Source: Paenibacillus sp. HW567 (GTDB taxonomy: Bacteria; Bacillota; Bacilli; Paenibacillales; Paenibacillaceae). Taken from it: DNA of 64,000 nt. The translations under genes and the position numbers were made by a program. Positions within the stretch are counted from its first letter, which is position 1; each line of letters starts with the position of its first letter. Positions 1-7,706 of the stretch are shown here, one piece after another. The stretch covers positions 470,667 to 534,666 of the forward strand of contig NZ_KB910518.1 of the NCBI RefSeq assembly GCF_000374185.1, read 5' to 3'. Under the pieces are notes generated by a model. It worked only from the letters and a program-made list of their open reading frames with translations. It had not been told where the DNA came from and did not search any database.

Positions 1-364
1 CATTATGGCCGCCGACGATATGAAATTCGCGTACCCCGGGATGGATATGCTGCTCGACATATTTCACCATATCCTGACCGGAAAGGGTATATGCACCCTC
101 TTCTCCGTCATCCTTGCGGAAATTGCAGAATGCACAGCGGGATTCGCAAACATTGGTGAAATAAAGACTCATATTTTCGATAAAATATACCTTGTTTCCG
201 TTCTTCCGCTGGTTGACCTCATTGGCGAGCTGACCGATTGTCAGTAAATCGTTGCTCTCATATAAATAAACGCCATCTTCCAAATTCAATCGTTCGCCGC
301 TGCGAACCTTCTCAATAATGTTTGCCATTCTGGCGTCTGTGTGGGGGGTTATAAGGGTAGACAT
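1..364 (-). CDS. mqnE: Aminofutalosine synthase MqnE, 5' part only
   Basis: This is the first 121 codons of a radical SAM protein that runs off the left edge of the window. The N-terminus reads MSTLITPHTDARMANII and the radical SAM cluster motif C-E-S-R-C-A-F-C (CxxxCxxC) lies about 70 residues in, followed by N-F-R-K-D-D and later the segment HIHPGVREFHIVGG, typical of MqnE/MqnC-type enzymes. MqnE makes aminodeoxyfutalosine from a chorismate-derived precursor and S-adenosylmethionine in the futalosine route to menaquinone. The ATG at 364 is preceded on the minus strand by GAGGAAAT, a good ribosome site. The rest of the enzyme is outside the window, so the split from MqnC rests on overall similarity. 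Confidence 0.88.
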   Translation of the reverse strand, partial: MSTLITPHTDARMANIIEKVRSGERLNLEDGVYLYESNDLLTIGQLANEVNQRKNGNKVYFIENMSLYFTNVCESRCAFCNFRKDDGEEGAYTLSGQDMVKYVEQHIHPGVREFHIVGGHN

Positions 365-602
365 ATGATTTCCTCATTTCTGGAATAAACTCTAAGTGCT
401 GCCGTCCATTACAAAATGCTGCGATGACAGCTACCCGCGTGACAATTTTCCGAATTTTGTGCGTATCGCTGTTCCTATTATAAACCTCTCACAAGGGGGG
501 AGCAACCGCTGAAAACAGATGGAATAAGCAGGTGATTCACGTTTTGCTTCGGTGCAGCTAGGACTTGAGAGCAGGTGGATAGTGGAGTATACTTAATTTT
601 AT

Positions 603-670
603 ACAAGTGGAAACGGCTACCCCGTCTTGATAAGGTCGTATCCGTTCCAGCGAGAAATATAAGGATTCTG
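603..670 (-). repeat. Dispersed intergenic repeat, copy R1
   Basis: This lies in the 370-bp gap between mqnE and the Fe-S carrier gene. Read on the minus strand it matches copy R2 near 46.6 kb: shared blocks are TTCTCGCTG, GGATAC, a GC-rich stem region, and TAGCCGTTTCCACTTGT. Nothing else recognisable is in 365-734 beyond ribosome sites and promoter-like AT stretches. Confidence 0.7.
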
Positions 671-734
671 AAAAGTTACTTTTGGCCGGTTGGTCATATG
701 ATACAGAATATTCTTTCTTAGGAGGCAAAAGACC

Positions 735-1094
735 ATGATAACAATCAGTGAAACAGCGGCAGATCAACTTAAGGTTATGCTGGCTGAGCAGGAGTTACCG
801 AATATGTTCCTTCGCCTTGGCGTAACGGAGGGCGGCTGCAGCGGCTTCTCCTACGCTATGGGCTTCGACGACAACGAAAGCGATCAGGACGTTTACATGG
901 AAGTTCAAGGCATGAAGGTTGTCGTAAGCAAAAGCGATATCCGTTATCTCGACGGACTCGAAATCGACTTCGAGGAATCCGGCATGACCGGAGGTTTCAC
1001 CATCAACAACCCGAACGCCACGGCAACCTGCGGCTGTGGTTCAAGCTTCCGTACGAAGGACGATGCAGGCAAGCCTGCGGCTGAGCCTTGCTAA
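735..1094 (+). CDS. erpA: ErpA/YutM-type iron-sulfur cluster insertion protein
   Basis: 119 residues of the HesB/IscA/ErpA A-type carrier family, which accept Fe-S clusters from the SUF machinery and hand them to apoproteins. The three conserved cysteines are present: C35 in GGCSGFSY and C99/C101 in the C-terminal CGCGSSF motif, a spacing typical of the family. The C-terminal tail (RTKDDAGKPAAEPC) closely resembles Bacillus YutM. Length is normal. The ATG follows AGGAGG at 720-725. It stands alone; the divergent neighbour MqnE is itself an Fe-S enzyme, which fits but proves nothing. Confidence 0.93.
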   Translation: MITISETAADQLKVMLAEQELPNMFLRLGVTEGGCSGFSYAMGFDDNESDQDVYMEVQGMKVVVSKSDIRYLDGLEIDFEESGMTGGFTINNPNATATCGCGSSFRTKDDAGKPAAEPC

Positions 1095-1319
1095 TTACGT
1101 TGTATTAATGTTTATACTCCGCTGTACTGACCGATGGCAACGGCGATAGAGGCTGATGCGAGGACTTTATATGTTGGAGTTAGAATGTTGATTATATAAC
1201 CGTGGATTGTGAATTACTAAGGAAAATAAGCACACCGCAATGGTGATGCGAGGATTGCGGCTTCCGAACCTCTTGAATTGTGTATGGTGCATACTACACT
1301 TTTTAGGAGGTTTTTTTTA
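1095..1319. other. Intergenic DNA without a recognisable gene
   Basis: No ORF with a ribosome site, hairpin terminator or known element was found here. The phrase gatgcgagga occurs twice (about 1155 and 1245), a weak direct repeat of unknown meaning. The stretch leads into an AGGAGG site at 1305-1310. Confidence 0.4.
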
Positions 1320-1457
1320 TTGACCAAGAAACATAGAAGAGCGCCTATAGGAAGAAGACCTGAACAAGAGGAGTATAAGCACTTTGGATATTTTTATACA
1401 TGGCTAATCTCGAAATGCAATTCGTCGATGATTTTACCACCAACATTATTTATGTGA
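1320..1457 (+). CDS. Possible 45-residue basic peptide with TTG start
   Basis: A strong AGGAGG (1305-1310) sits 9 nt before a TTG that opens 45 codons. The N-terminal third is very basic (KKHRRAPIGRR), followed by an acidic/aromatic stretch (PEQEEYKHFGYFYTW) and an uncharged end. I recognise no family. The ribosome site is the main support; a non-ATG start and AT-rich surroundings weaken it. It could also be the head of a decayed longer gene. Confidence 0.35.
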   Translation: MTKKHRRAPIGRRPEQEEYKHFGYFYTWLISKCNSSMILPPTLFM

Positions 1458-1510
1458 AGTAAATTAATATTACAAGCTTCAACTTTTTGTAATTAAGGTT
1501 GGTATCATAA

Positions 1511-1546
1511 ATGAACAAAATTGATGTAGCGGAAGAAGCATTTTAA
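1511..1546 (+). other. 11-codon ORF just upstream of the HTH gene
   Basis: An ATG at 1511 opens MNKIDVAEEAF followed by a stop placed inside a run of A residues (1545-1552). One added or lost base in that run would extend the frame (…EAFKKKIERGW). It could be a leader peptide for the HTH gene that starts 27 nt downstream, or the frameshifted stub of a small gene. No ribosome site is obvious before the ATG. Confidence 0.25.
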
Positions 1547-1572
1547 AAAAAAGATTGAAAGGGGCTGGGATC

Positions 1573-2013
1573 ATGAGTGTCAGGGAGCTTGGAGGAAGTG
1601 GAGCTAAAGGTCCAGAAGAGTTATTAAAAATAGTCATAGAAAAATACAGGGTATCACCGCAGTCTTTGAGTAAGATTACTGGGTTGGATGTGAATGAAAT
1701 TAATGATTTAGCCCAAAATAAGGTTAGTGATGTTTCGAAAACATCAAATATTGCATTTGATCAACTTATTATAATGCTATCTATTGGAATGGAGTTGGTA
1801 GATACAAATGATAGAGTAAAAGGGATAATTGAAGTTCTGATTCAAGAATATGAAATTACTATTGAAACAATAGCACTGTACGCTAATCTAAGCACTGAAA
1901 ATATATTGTCTTTTTTTAGAGATTATGACTCTATTCCTTACAATGAAAAGTACCAATTAGCAGTGACAAGTCTTTTCCTGCATTACTTATTTAAACGACC
2001 TGATCATAATTAA
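1573..2013 (+). CDS. Small helical HTH-type protein, AT-rich
   Basis: 146 residues from the ATG at 1573, which follows AAAGGGG; an upstream in-frame TTG at 1555 lacks a ribosome site. The protein has two similar helical halves, each with an E-E/Q-Y-x-(I/V)-(S/T) turn followed by an HTH-like run: LSKITGLDVNEINDLAQ and IALYANLSTENILSFF. The end (YQLAVTSLFLHYLFKR) is hydrophobic and helical. It resembles small HTH-domain proteins of Bacillales whose role I cannot name. The gene is markedly richer in A+T than its neighbours, suggesting transfer from elsewhere. Function unknown; a regulatory role is inference from the HTH-like segments. Confidence 0.6.
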   Translation: MSVRELGGSGAKGPEELLKIVIEKYRVSPQSLSKITGLDVNEINDLAQNKVSDVSKTSNIAFDQLIIMLSIGMELVDTNDRVKGIIEVLIQEYEITIETIALYANLSTENILSFFRDYDSIPYNEKYQLAVTSLFLHYLFKRPDHN

Positions 2014-2056
2014 TATTTGAAATATGAATTAGCTCTGTTGCATAATGCAAAAACGG

Positions 2057-2086
2057 CTATGGATATCGCCATAGTTCTTTTATTTT
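2057..2086 (+). terminator. Terminator after the HTH gene
   Basis: A six-base-pair stem (CTATGG pairs with CCATAG, loop atatcg) followed by ttcttttatttt, 43 nt past the stop codon. Confidence 0.55.
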
Positions 2087-2298
2087 GAAGTGAGGTGATA
2101 TGATCATATATAGGGAAATTACACACAGCTTTTAAAAAAAAGGTTAGTGGCATCAATTTGGATATTCATATATAATTATGCATGCCAGTTTACACCGACT
2201 CTTAATTTGGGTATATTCCGGTTATTATCATCCACAATTTCATTGAGATGCAATACTTAAGGCCAGAAATTCTTTCCTATTATATAGGCAATAAATAA

Positions 2299-2333
2299 GG
2301 ATCTTTCAGGTATACCTGGAAGGTCCTTTTTTC
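2299..2333 (+). terminator. Strong terminator with no obvious gene before it
   Basis: Stem GGATCTTTCAG with CTGGAAGGTCC (two G-U pairs), loop gtatac, then TTTTTT. No ORF worth calling lies between the previous terminator at 2057-2086 and this one, so it may end a small RNA or a lost gene. The rest of 2014-2418 is AT-rich and otherwise blank. Confidence 0.7.
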
Positions 2334-2418
2334 TGCTGCTGGTTTCCAGTATTTAGTGAGGCTGATATACTGATATGAAGTGGCAGGGTTGAATTGAAGT
2401 CTCTAAGAGGTGAACAAG

Positions 2419-2850
2419 GTGAACGATGGAATTGAAGTAAGATTGGCGACGGAAGCGGATGCCGAAGCTCTGGCCAATCTCAATTATGAGTTCAACGGAG
2501 TCCTGATGAGAACCGATGAGGTACAAGAAAGTTTGGCTTCGTCTACAGAGCTTGTTGCATTAGGAGTAAGGGGAGGCTTCCCGGTGGGGTTTGCTTGCGC
2601 ACAGTACTTCAAATCTTTTTGTTATGGCGACGGGTATGGCGAGATTACTGAAATGTATGTGCGGGAGAAAGCGCGAAGATGCGGGGGCGCAACTTTAATA
2701 GTAGCTTTTCTGGAAGCGGAGCTGCGGGCCAGGGGTGTTCGGAACGTTAAAATCCTGACCGGATCAAGGAATGATCCTGCCATCCAGACCTATGAGAAGA
2801 TTGGCTATAGCAGGGATGAGGAAGTCGTACTGTCGAAAAAACTATACTAA
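2419..2850 (+). CDS. GNAT family acetyltransferase
   Basis: About 143 residues of the GCN5-related N-acetyltransferase fold, which moves an acetyl group from acetyl-CoA to an amine. The acetyl-CoA region reads GYGEITEMYVREKARRCGGA, with RRCGGA at the usual R/Q-x-x-G-x-G/A position; one glycine is replaced by cysteine. The C-terminal NDPAIQTYEKIGY is the usual last strand/helix. AGAGG at 2405-2409 favours the GTG at 2419 over the in-frame GTG at 2410, which overlaps the site. First of four closely spaced genes ending in a macrodomain. Substrate unknown. Confidence 0.82.
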   Translation: MNDGIEVRLATEADAEALANLNYEFNGVLMRTDEVQESLASSTELVALGVRGGFPVGFACAQYFKSFCYGDGYGEITEMYVREKARRCGGATLIVAFLEAELRARGVRNVKILTGSRNDPAIQTYEKIGYSRDEEVVLSKKLY

Positions 2851-2862
2851 AAGGAGGAACAC

Positions 2863-3486
2863 ATGAAAACTCTATACCGGCCTGTCGGTCTTGCGGAAAT
2901 GAAGTTGATGCTTGATCTGAAGCTCTGCGGCTTTCCGCCAAGATTACCGGAGCAGCCGATCTTTTACCCGGTGCTGAACAAACCGTATGCAGATCAAATT
3001 GCGAGAGAATGGAACACCAAAGATGCATTTTCCGGTTATGTTGGATTTGTGACGGAATTTGCTGTTTCTAGTCCTTACATAGATCACTTTGCCGAACAAG
3101 TAGTAGGGGCGAGCCATCACAAGGAATTGTGGATACCCGCAGAGGAAATGGATGAATTCAATCATCATCTGGTCGGCCCCATACGGGTTGTTGATGTTTA
3201 CTATGGTACCGGTTATGTCGGGCTAATCCCGGAGGCGCCTGTTTTTGAGGGCCTGGATTCCCTGGAACAATTCTTAATTTGGAAAAACATTCTTGAATTC
3301 AATGCTATGGATTTCCATGCTGAGATTAAGGAGCATTGGCAGCACATTTTCGTGAATTATGCCTATTGGTGCGGGGCGGATTTCAGCTTGGCAGGGTTGA
3401 CTGAGGCGGAGAAAAACGGAGTGCTTTTAACAATGAAAGAATATTGGAAAGAGCATTTTCCCGATTTTACTTTGTTTGGACATTAA
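2863..3486 (+). CDS. Conserved protein of unknown function, possibly ADP-ribosylation-linked
   Basis: 207 residues after AGGAGG. Visible landmarks are an N-terminal LYRPVGLAEM, then PRLPEQPIFYPVLN, a central AREWNTKD, GYVGFVTEF and ELWIPAEEMDEFN. Similar proteins carry the database label ADP-ribosylation/crystallin J1, as far as I recall, but I see no validated catalytic signature and do not assign activity. The C-terminal ~60 residues (from WKNILEF) are aromatic and helical. It lies 12 nt after a GNAT gene, and two genes before a de-ADP-ribosylating macrodomain, so a role in NAD/ADP-ribose chemistry is a reasonable but untested inference. Confidence 0.6.
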   Translation: MKTLYRPVGLAEMKLMLDLKLCGFPPRLPEQPIFYPVLNKPYADQIAREWNTKDAFSGYVGFVTEFAVSSPYIDHFAEQVVGASHHKELWIPAEEMDEFNHHLVGPIRVVDVYYGTGYVGLIPEAPVFEGLDSLEQFLIWKNILEFNAMDFHAEIKEHWQHIFVNYAYWCGADFSLAGLTEAEKNGVLLTMKEYWKEHFPDFTLFGH

Positions 3487-3501
3487 TCAGGAGGAACCAC
3501 A

Positions 3502-4044
3502 ATGAATAACCAAAAAGCAAATTTGTTAAAATGTCTGCCAAGTGAATACAAAGACCTCTCCGCCGAAGAGATTGTTGATTCGATATGCAGTACCATTTAT
3601 GAGCCGGATAATGTGGCTGCCAGAGAGGCTGTGCTGGAATCACCGGGATTTCTGCGGGATATTTTGCTGCTGATAGATATGGACACTGAATTAACGATGA
3701 ATGGCATTCTTGGTTTTCTTGAGAATCCATCAGGGAGATATTTGGCGGAAACCATAGAGGCCTTGAAGCATATAGGCGCAGCCGAAGATGCAAGAATACT
3801 GGAGCATATCAAGCAGCAGCTTGAAGCAAACCGTCCTCAGCGGCAAAAGACCCCTGCCCTTCATGAAATCAGCAGCTTTCGAGACCGGTACATACTGAAT
3901 GCAGAAGTGCTGGATGGAATACTGAGAGTGGCGGACGGGCTGTATTTGAACACATCTGACCGTAATATTTTTGATAACTTGGTCGAGTATTTGTCGCAGA
4001 ACAGGCTGCTTGTGGATGAAGAGCTTAAGAAATATAGCGAATAA
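3502..4044 (+). CDS. DUF4375 (DMP19-like) family protein
   Basis: 180 residues. The segment ELTMNGILGFLENPSGRY followed by ETIEALKHIGA matches the pattern of DUF4375/DMP19-type proteins (E-x-x-N-G-G-F-x-x-F…SG…A-L-x-x-I-G-A). The ATG follows AGGAGG and begins 15 nt after the preceding gene. A linker (NRPQRQKTP) separates this helical domain from a C-terminal helical part ending in a lysine/glutamate-rich tail. Proteins of this type often sit near toxin/immunity or effector genes, but no activity is established here. Confidence 0.65.
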   Translation: MNNQKANLLKCLPSEYKDLSAEEIVDSICSTIYEPDNVAAREAVLESPGFLRDILLLIDMDTELTMNGILGFLENPSGRYLAETIEALKHIGAAEDARILEHIKQQLEANRPQRQKTPALHEISSFRDRYILNAEVLDGILRVADGLYLNTSDRNIFDNLVEYLSQNRLLVDEELKKYSE

Positions 4045-4076
4045 TCAGCAAAATACAGAAGATGGAGTGAGCATCT

Positions 4077-4499
4077 ATGGAAATGCAAGAAATAAAAAAG
4101 GACTTGTTCTCAATGCCGGAGAACTACCTGCTGGCTCACTGTATTTCGGCCGATGCCAAAATGGGGGCGGGGATCGCCGTGCAATTCCGGAAAAAATTCA
4201 AGCTCTCTTCACTTCAGGATGCAGCAGGCAGGAAGGAGCTGGTTGTAGGAAAATGTTATAAGGTCGGCCGCGTGCTCAACTTGATTACCAAGCCGAAATA
4301 TTGGCAGAAGCCTACTTATGAGACTCTGACGTTGGCCCTGAGATCAATGAAAGATGTCTGCATCCAGGAGTCGGTTACTCACCTTGCAATGCCTGAAATT
4401 GGTTGCGGCTTAGACAAACTGCAGTGGGGAAAAGTTAGAGAGATCATCGCCGCAGAGTTTAACGATACCGATGTGAATATTGTTGTCTGCCGATTATAG
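4077..4499 (+). CDS. TARG1-type macrodomain (ADP-ribose hydrolase)
   Basis: 140 residues, nearly the whole length a macrodomain of the TARG1/OARD1 class, which removes ADP-ribose from glutamate and from modified DNA. Matching blocks are AHCISADAKMGAGIAVQF, LITK, HKPTYE-like QKPTYETL, and MPEIGCGLDKLQW. The two catalytic residues known in human TARG1 (Lys84 and Asp125) align with Lys72 in LITK and Asp113 in GCGLD, so activity is likely. ATG 4077 is preceded by TGGAGTGAG. It is the last intact gene of the 2.4-4.5 kb group. DarG antitoxins carry a related macrodomain, but no DarT is visible beside it. Confidence 0.88.
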   Translation: MEMQEIKKDLFSMPENYLLAHCISADAKMGAGIAVQFRKKFKLSSLQDAAGRKELVVGKCYKVGRVLNLITKPKYWQKPTYETLTLALRSMKDVCIQESVTHLAMPEIGCGLDKLQWGKVREIIAAEFNDTDVNIVVCRL

Positions 4500-4542
4500 C
4501 TATTTGAGGATATGTATGTTAATAAAATCCGGAGGTAGGCGA

Positions 4543-4952
4543 AATGAAAAAGAAGATTGGAATCGTGGTTATGGATTAAACGGACAGCAGGCTGACTCTG
4601 TAAAAGCATTAAAATATGAAGGTTCGCTTTATTTGTCGGTCAAAAGTATGACTGATTTTTTTGGACTAAATTCAACCCTGAAATATGATAGTGTGAATTG
4701 GATGATTATTCGAAGAGCCTATTAAAGAATGAGTATAGGTATCTTACAGTGACCAAAGAAGTAGATACCCAAATTAACAATGTTGATGCAAAAGTATTTG
4801 ACTATAAAAATAGTGAAAACGTAGGCAAGCTGGCAATTATTCATAAGGATTCAGATTTTGTGACTATTAACTTTTTCATTGATAAAACCAGATTTAAAGA
4901 AAGTGACTTCAAAGAATATGACAAAATCATCAAAAGCTTCAATATCCAATAA
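4543..4952 (+). pseudogene. Decayed gene with copper-amine-oxidase-like stalk domain
   Basis: An ATG at 4543 behind CGGAGG starts MKKKIGIVVMD and stops at once. Shifted frames downstream encode NGQQADSVKALKYEGSLYL and VKSMTDFFGLNST, the pattern of the copper amine oxidase N-terminal stalk domain seen in many Paenibacillus secreted proteins. Another frame (to 4952) encodes VDTQINNVDAKVFDYKN and a hydrophobic domain ending EYDKIIKSFNIQ, probably the C-terminus. At least two frame breaks and a probable internal deletion are present. AT-rich. Confidence 0.6.
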
Positions 4953-5232
4953 ACAAGCTAATTCATAGATTATATTAGTAATTCAGAGATTCCGACATCA
5001 TCCGCGCTTGTCCTTGCCCTGGCGGTTGCTGTCGATTGCCGTGTAGTGGGCTTGTCAGATTCTGCGGCAACCCCGAGTCTTCCATATTCGATGCTCCAGG
5101 ACATAAGGCTCTGCTGCCATATGCCCTTTTTTGCCGTTCGTTCCCGCTTACACGGACAATCATACAGGAGGGCGTGACCTTTTCTGAGTAATGTATAGAG
5201 TAGGCTGGGAATTAGAAAGGAGAGGGAGGAAG

Positions 5233-5895
5233 ATGGCAGGAAGACAACTGGCCAGCAAGTGGCTGAAAACTCAGGCGCTGCTTAGTGATCCACGGGTTGC
5301 CGGTTACATTCCGAGAACGATGGAATATAGTGCTGCCGGATTATTAACGATGCTGGGGAGATACAGTAATGTTGTAATCAAGCCTGTGGTAGGCGGTGGC
5401 GGCTACGGGGTGATCAAAGTATTTCGGGATAGCCGCGGGTATGGCTTCACGTATATGCATAGCACACGGACTTTTCGTGATTTCTCATCCATGAGACATG
5501 CCTTGGACAGATTCAAGGTCAAACGGAAATATTTAATCCAACAGGGTATTTCTCTGGCCCGGATTTCTGGGCGTCCGCTGGATTACCGGGTAAAAGTGGC
5601 GAAGGAAGGAGATCACTGGGTATTCCGTGCGATGGTGGGAAGACTGGCAAGACCGGGACTGTTCGTAACCAACCTGTGCAAGGGGGGGACGATGTTAAGC
5701 TGCCGCCAAGGGCTGCGAAAATCATTGCCCAAGGTGAGTGCATCAGCCAAAAAAGCGGAGATGCGCCGGCTGACCTTAATCTGCATAGAACTGATGGAGC
5801 GGCATTTTCCTGGAGTTGGTGAGCTTGGATTCGACTATGCCGTGGATCACCGCGGAAAAATCTGGATTTTGGAAGTGAATACGAGACCGAAATAA
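5233..5895 (+). CDS. YheC/YheD family ATP-grasp protein
   Basis: 220 residues from the ATG at 5233, just after GGAGAGGGAGGAAG; an in-frame ATG at 5191 lacks such a site. The family has an ATP-grasp fold and is known from Bacillus as endospore-coat-associated YheC/YheD. Seen here: the substrate/ATP lid VVIKPVVGGGGYGVIKV, the strand YLIQQGI, DYRVKV, and the metal-binding C-terminal ELGFDYAVD…WILEVNTRPK. The protein stops right after EVNTRPK, shorter than the second family member at 47746-48840, which continues about 35 residues past the equivalent point; the end may be truncated. Substrate unknown. Confidence 0.8.
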   Translation: MAGRQLASKWLKTQALLSDPRVAGYIPRTMEYSAAGLLTMLGRYSNVVIKPVVGGGGYGVIKVFRDSRGYGFTYMHSTRTFRDFSSMRHALDRFKVKRKYLIQQGISLARISGRPLDYRVKVAKEGDHWVFRAMVGRLARPGLFVTNLCKGGTMLSCRQGLRKSLPKVSASAKKAEMRRLTLICIELMERHFPGVGELGFDYAVDHRGKIWILEVNTRPK

Positions 5896-6044
5896 TTAAA
5901 TAATTTTTAAGAATTGACGATAAATAGAGTAATGAGATAGAATTGCGATTAGTTGTGTGATTGTAAGGGAATGTATGGAAGGAATTCCACGTAATTATGA
6001 ACATTTTAAAAAAATTATCGCCGCAATTCATAGGGTATGGCTCC

Positions 6045-6144
6045 TGTGTATAACTGTTATCCCCATATTCCACTATGCAGTTAATGACTCCAGAGGCTTT
6101 ACTAACATATTATGCACAGGATCTCCACAATTGGCTGTGGATAA
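6045..6144. promoter_or_regulatory. DnaA box cluster upstream of sda
   Basis: Three exact matches to the DnaA box TTATNCACA lie within 100 bp: TGTGTATAA at 6045-6053 (reverse), TTATGCACA at 6110-6118, and TGTGGATAA at 6136-6144 (reverse, the perfect TTATCCACA). TTATCCCCA at 6057-6065 differs at one position. They sit just upstream of the sda promoter, matching the known direct control of sda by DnaA in Bacillus subtilis. The remainder of 5896-6220 holds no gene. Confidence 0.85.
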
Positions 6145-6153
6145 TGAGAACGC

Positions 6154-6182
6154 TTGTTCGAAAAATAATAGTTTGCTATGAT
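6154..6182 (+). promoter_or_regulatory. Sigma-A-type promoter of sda
   Basis: TTGTTC (6154-6159), a 17-nt spacer, and TATGAT (6177-6182), about 40 nt before the sda start codon and immediately downstream of the last DnaA box. Confidence 0.65.
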
Positions 6183-6220
6183 AGATTCAGATCCAAATAA
6201 AGGAAAGGTAGGTGAACGTT

Positions 6221-6364
6221 ATGGTTGAATTGTCGGATGAAATGCTCTTGGACTCTTACCATAGAGCAATAGAGCTGCAATTAGAGCATGATTTCATCGC
6301 TCTGCTGCTCGCTGAAATTCGCAAACGGAACTTACACTCTCCAGTACATGCGGTTCTTCATTAA
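6221..6364 (+). CDS. sda: Sporulation checkpoint protein Sda
   Basis: 47 residues. The core LSDEMLLDSYHRAIELQLEH and DFIALLLAEIRKRNL matches Bacillus Sda (LSDELLIESYFKATEMNL…DFIELIENEIKRRSL), an antiparallel helical hairpin that inhibits the sporulation sensor kinases KinA/KinB when DNA replication is perturbed. ATG 6221 follows AGGTAGGTG. The gene is monocistronic, with its own promoter, an upstream DnaA box cluster and a strong terminator, as expected for a DnaA-activated checkpoint gene. Length agrees with the family (46-52 residues). Confidence 0.93.
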   Translation: MVELSDEMLLDSYHRAIELQLEHDFIALLLAEIRKRNLHSPVHAVLH

Positions 6365-6421
6365 AGCTCGGAGCATACCTTTCAGCAGCACAATCATTCA
6401 AACCGCACGCGGCACAAAATA

Positions 6422-6470
6422 GGGTATCTTTTCAAGTTGAAATGCTATCAACCTGAAAGGATACCCTTTT
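6422..6470. terminator. Bidirectional terminator between sda and yumC
   Basis: A 19-bp stem starting GGGTATC and ending GATACCC with one mismatch and one G-U pair, loop aatgcta, flanked by TTTT on the right and AAAA on the left, so it can serve both convergent genes. Confidence 0.85.
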
Positions 6471-6491
6471 ATTGTACTCAAGTAGGGGAGA

Positions 6492-7490
6492 TTAAAGCTT
6501 GAGGTTGCTGCTATGTCCCGGGGACAGCTTTGCCTCAGGATCAATGTATACCTTGGCATTATTCACAGCAGTAGGAGCTTCTCCGAACCCAACAGCAATT
6601 AGCTTCAGCTTGCCCGGATAGGTTGTAATATCCCCGGCAGCGAAGATTCCCGGGATGCTTGTTTCCATACGGGAGTCGACCGGAATCGAGTTGTTCTCGA
6701 TCTCAATCCCCCATTCCGCAATCGGCCCAAGGGAGGACACGAAGCCGAAATTGACGATTACGCTGTCTACTTCAATCTCCTGCGTTTCTTTGGTTTTGAT
6801 GTTGGATAGGGTGACCTTGGTGATGAACTCTTCGCCATGCAGCTCGGTGATCTCTGAAGGGGTAACTACGTTTACCTTGGAGGCCATCAGATTCTCTACG
6901 CTGTGCTCATGTGCGCGGAATTTATCGCGGCGGTGAATCAGAGTTACCTGCTCGGCGATCGGCTCCAGCATTAGCGCCCAGTCTACTGCGGAGTCGCCGC
7001 CGCCGCTGATCAGTACCTTCTTGCCTTTGAATGCGTTCAAATCACTTACGAAATAATGCAGGTTTGCTTTCTCAAAACGTGCTGCTTCCGGAAGCTCCAG
7101 ACGACGTGGTTCAAAGGCGCCTACGCCTGCGGTAATGATTACCGCTCTGCTGTGATATTCCGCCTTATCGGTAGTGACGATGAAATGGCGCTCGTCCTGC
7201 TTGGTAAGCGAGACGACCTTCTCTTCCAGACGGATATTGGACTGAAACATTTCCATCTGCCGGGAAAGGTTATTTACCAACTCTTGGGCAGTTACTTTGG
7301 GAAAACCGGCCACGTCGTAAATATATTTTTCAGGATAAAGAGCAGCAAGCTGCCCTCCCAATTGGGGCATACTTTCAATAAGGGTTACCGATGCCTGGCG
7401 CATCCCGCCGTAAAAAGCGGCAAACATACCGGCTGGGCCCCCGCCTATGATTAGAAGATCGCTCATAGGAACGGATTGCTCTAGTGTCAC
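6492..7490 (-). CDS. yumC: Ferredoxin/flavodoxin-NADP+ reductase, YumC type
   Basis: 332 residues of the thioredoxin-reductase-like ferredoxin-NADP reductases, which lack the CxxC disulfide. The FAD site is [19 protein letters not shown], the NADPH site [15 protein letters not shown], and the C-terminal FAD contact [14 protein letters not shown]; no redox-active CxxC is present, which separates it from TrxB. It moves electrons between NADPH and ferredoxin or flavodoxin. The start is a GTG at 7490 behind GGAGGTG. In Bacillus, yumC lies next to yumB and yuiB; here a YumB homologue is divergent and YuiB is 2.8 kb away, so the cluster is conserved. Confidence 0.92.
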   Translation of the reverse strand: MTLEQSVPMSDLLIIGGGPAGMFAAFYGGMRQASVTLIESMPQLGGQLAALYPEKYIYDVAGFPKVTAQELVNNLSRQMEMFQSNIRLEEKVVSLTKQDERHFIVTTDKAEYHSRAVIITAGVGAFEPRRLELPEAARFEKANLHYFVSDLNAFKGKKVLISGGGDSAVDWALMLEPIAEQVTLIHRRDKFRAHEHSVENLMASKVNVVTPSEITELHGEEFITKVTLSNIKTKETQEIEVDSVIVNFGFVSSLGPIAEWGIEIENNSIPVDSRMETSIPGIFAAGDITTYPGKLKLIAVGFGEAPTAVNNAKVYIDPEAKLSPGHSSNLKL

Positions 7491-7706
7491 GAAATATTAC
7501 ACCTCCGAGTTGATAGTTTCAAATTGCCATACTGGTTTACTTACTCATTATAAACATTGTGGGACCGACCTGCAAAGGCTTGATTTGCCCCGAAAATTGT
7601 GGCTTTTTGTTGTATGATTATATTTGATTAAAACGATACTAAGGTTTACAATGGATATGGTTATTTTAGAAATCCTTTAAGTTTTATTGGAAATTCTTCT
7701 GAATTT

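Noticed and set aside
2863..3486. Calling the 207-residue protein a DarT toxin
   Set aside because: The N-terminal NAD-binding pattern and catalytic residues of DarT could not be identified, so only the genomic link is reported.
4975..5163. 62-codon minus-strand frame, considered as a small acid-soluble spore protein
   Set aside because: No ribosome site before the ATG, and no convincing match to a known Ssp family.
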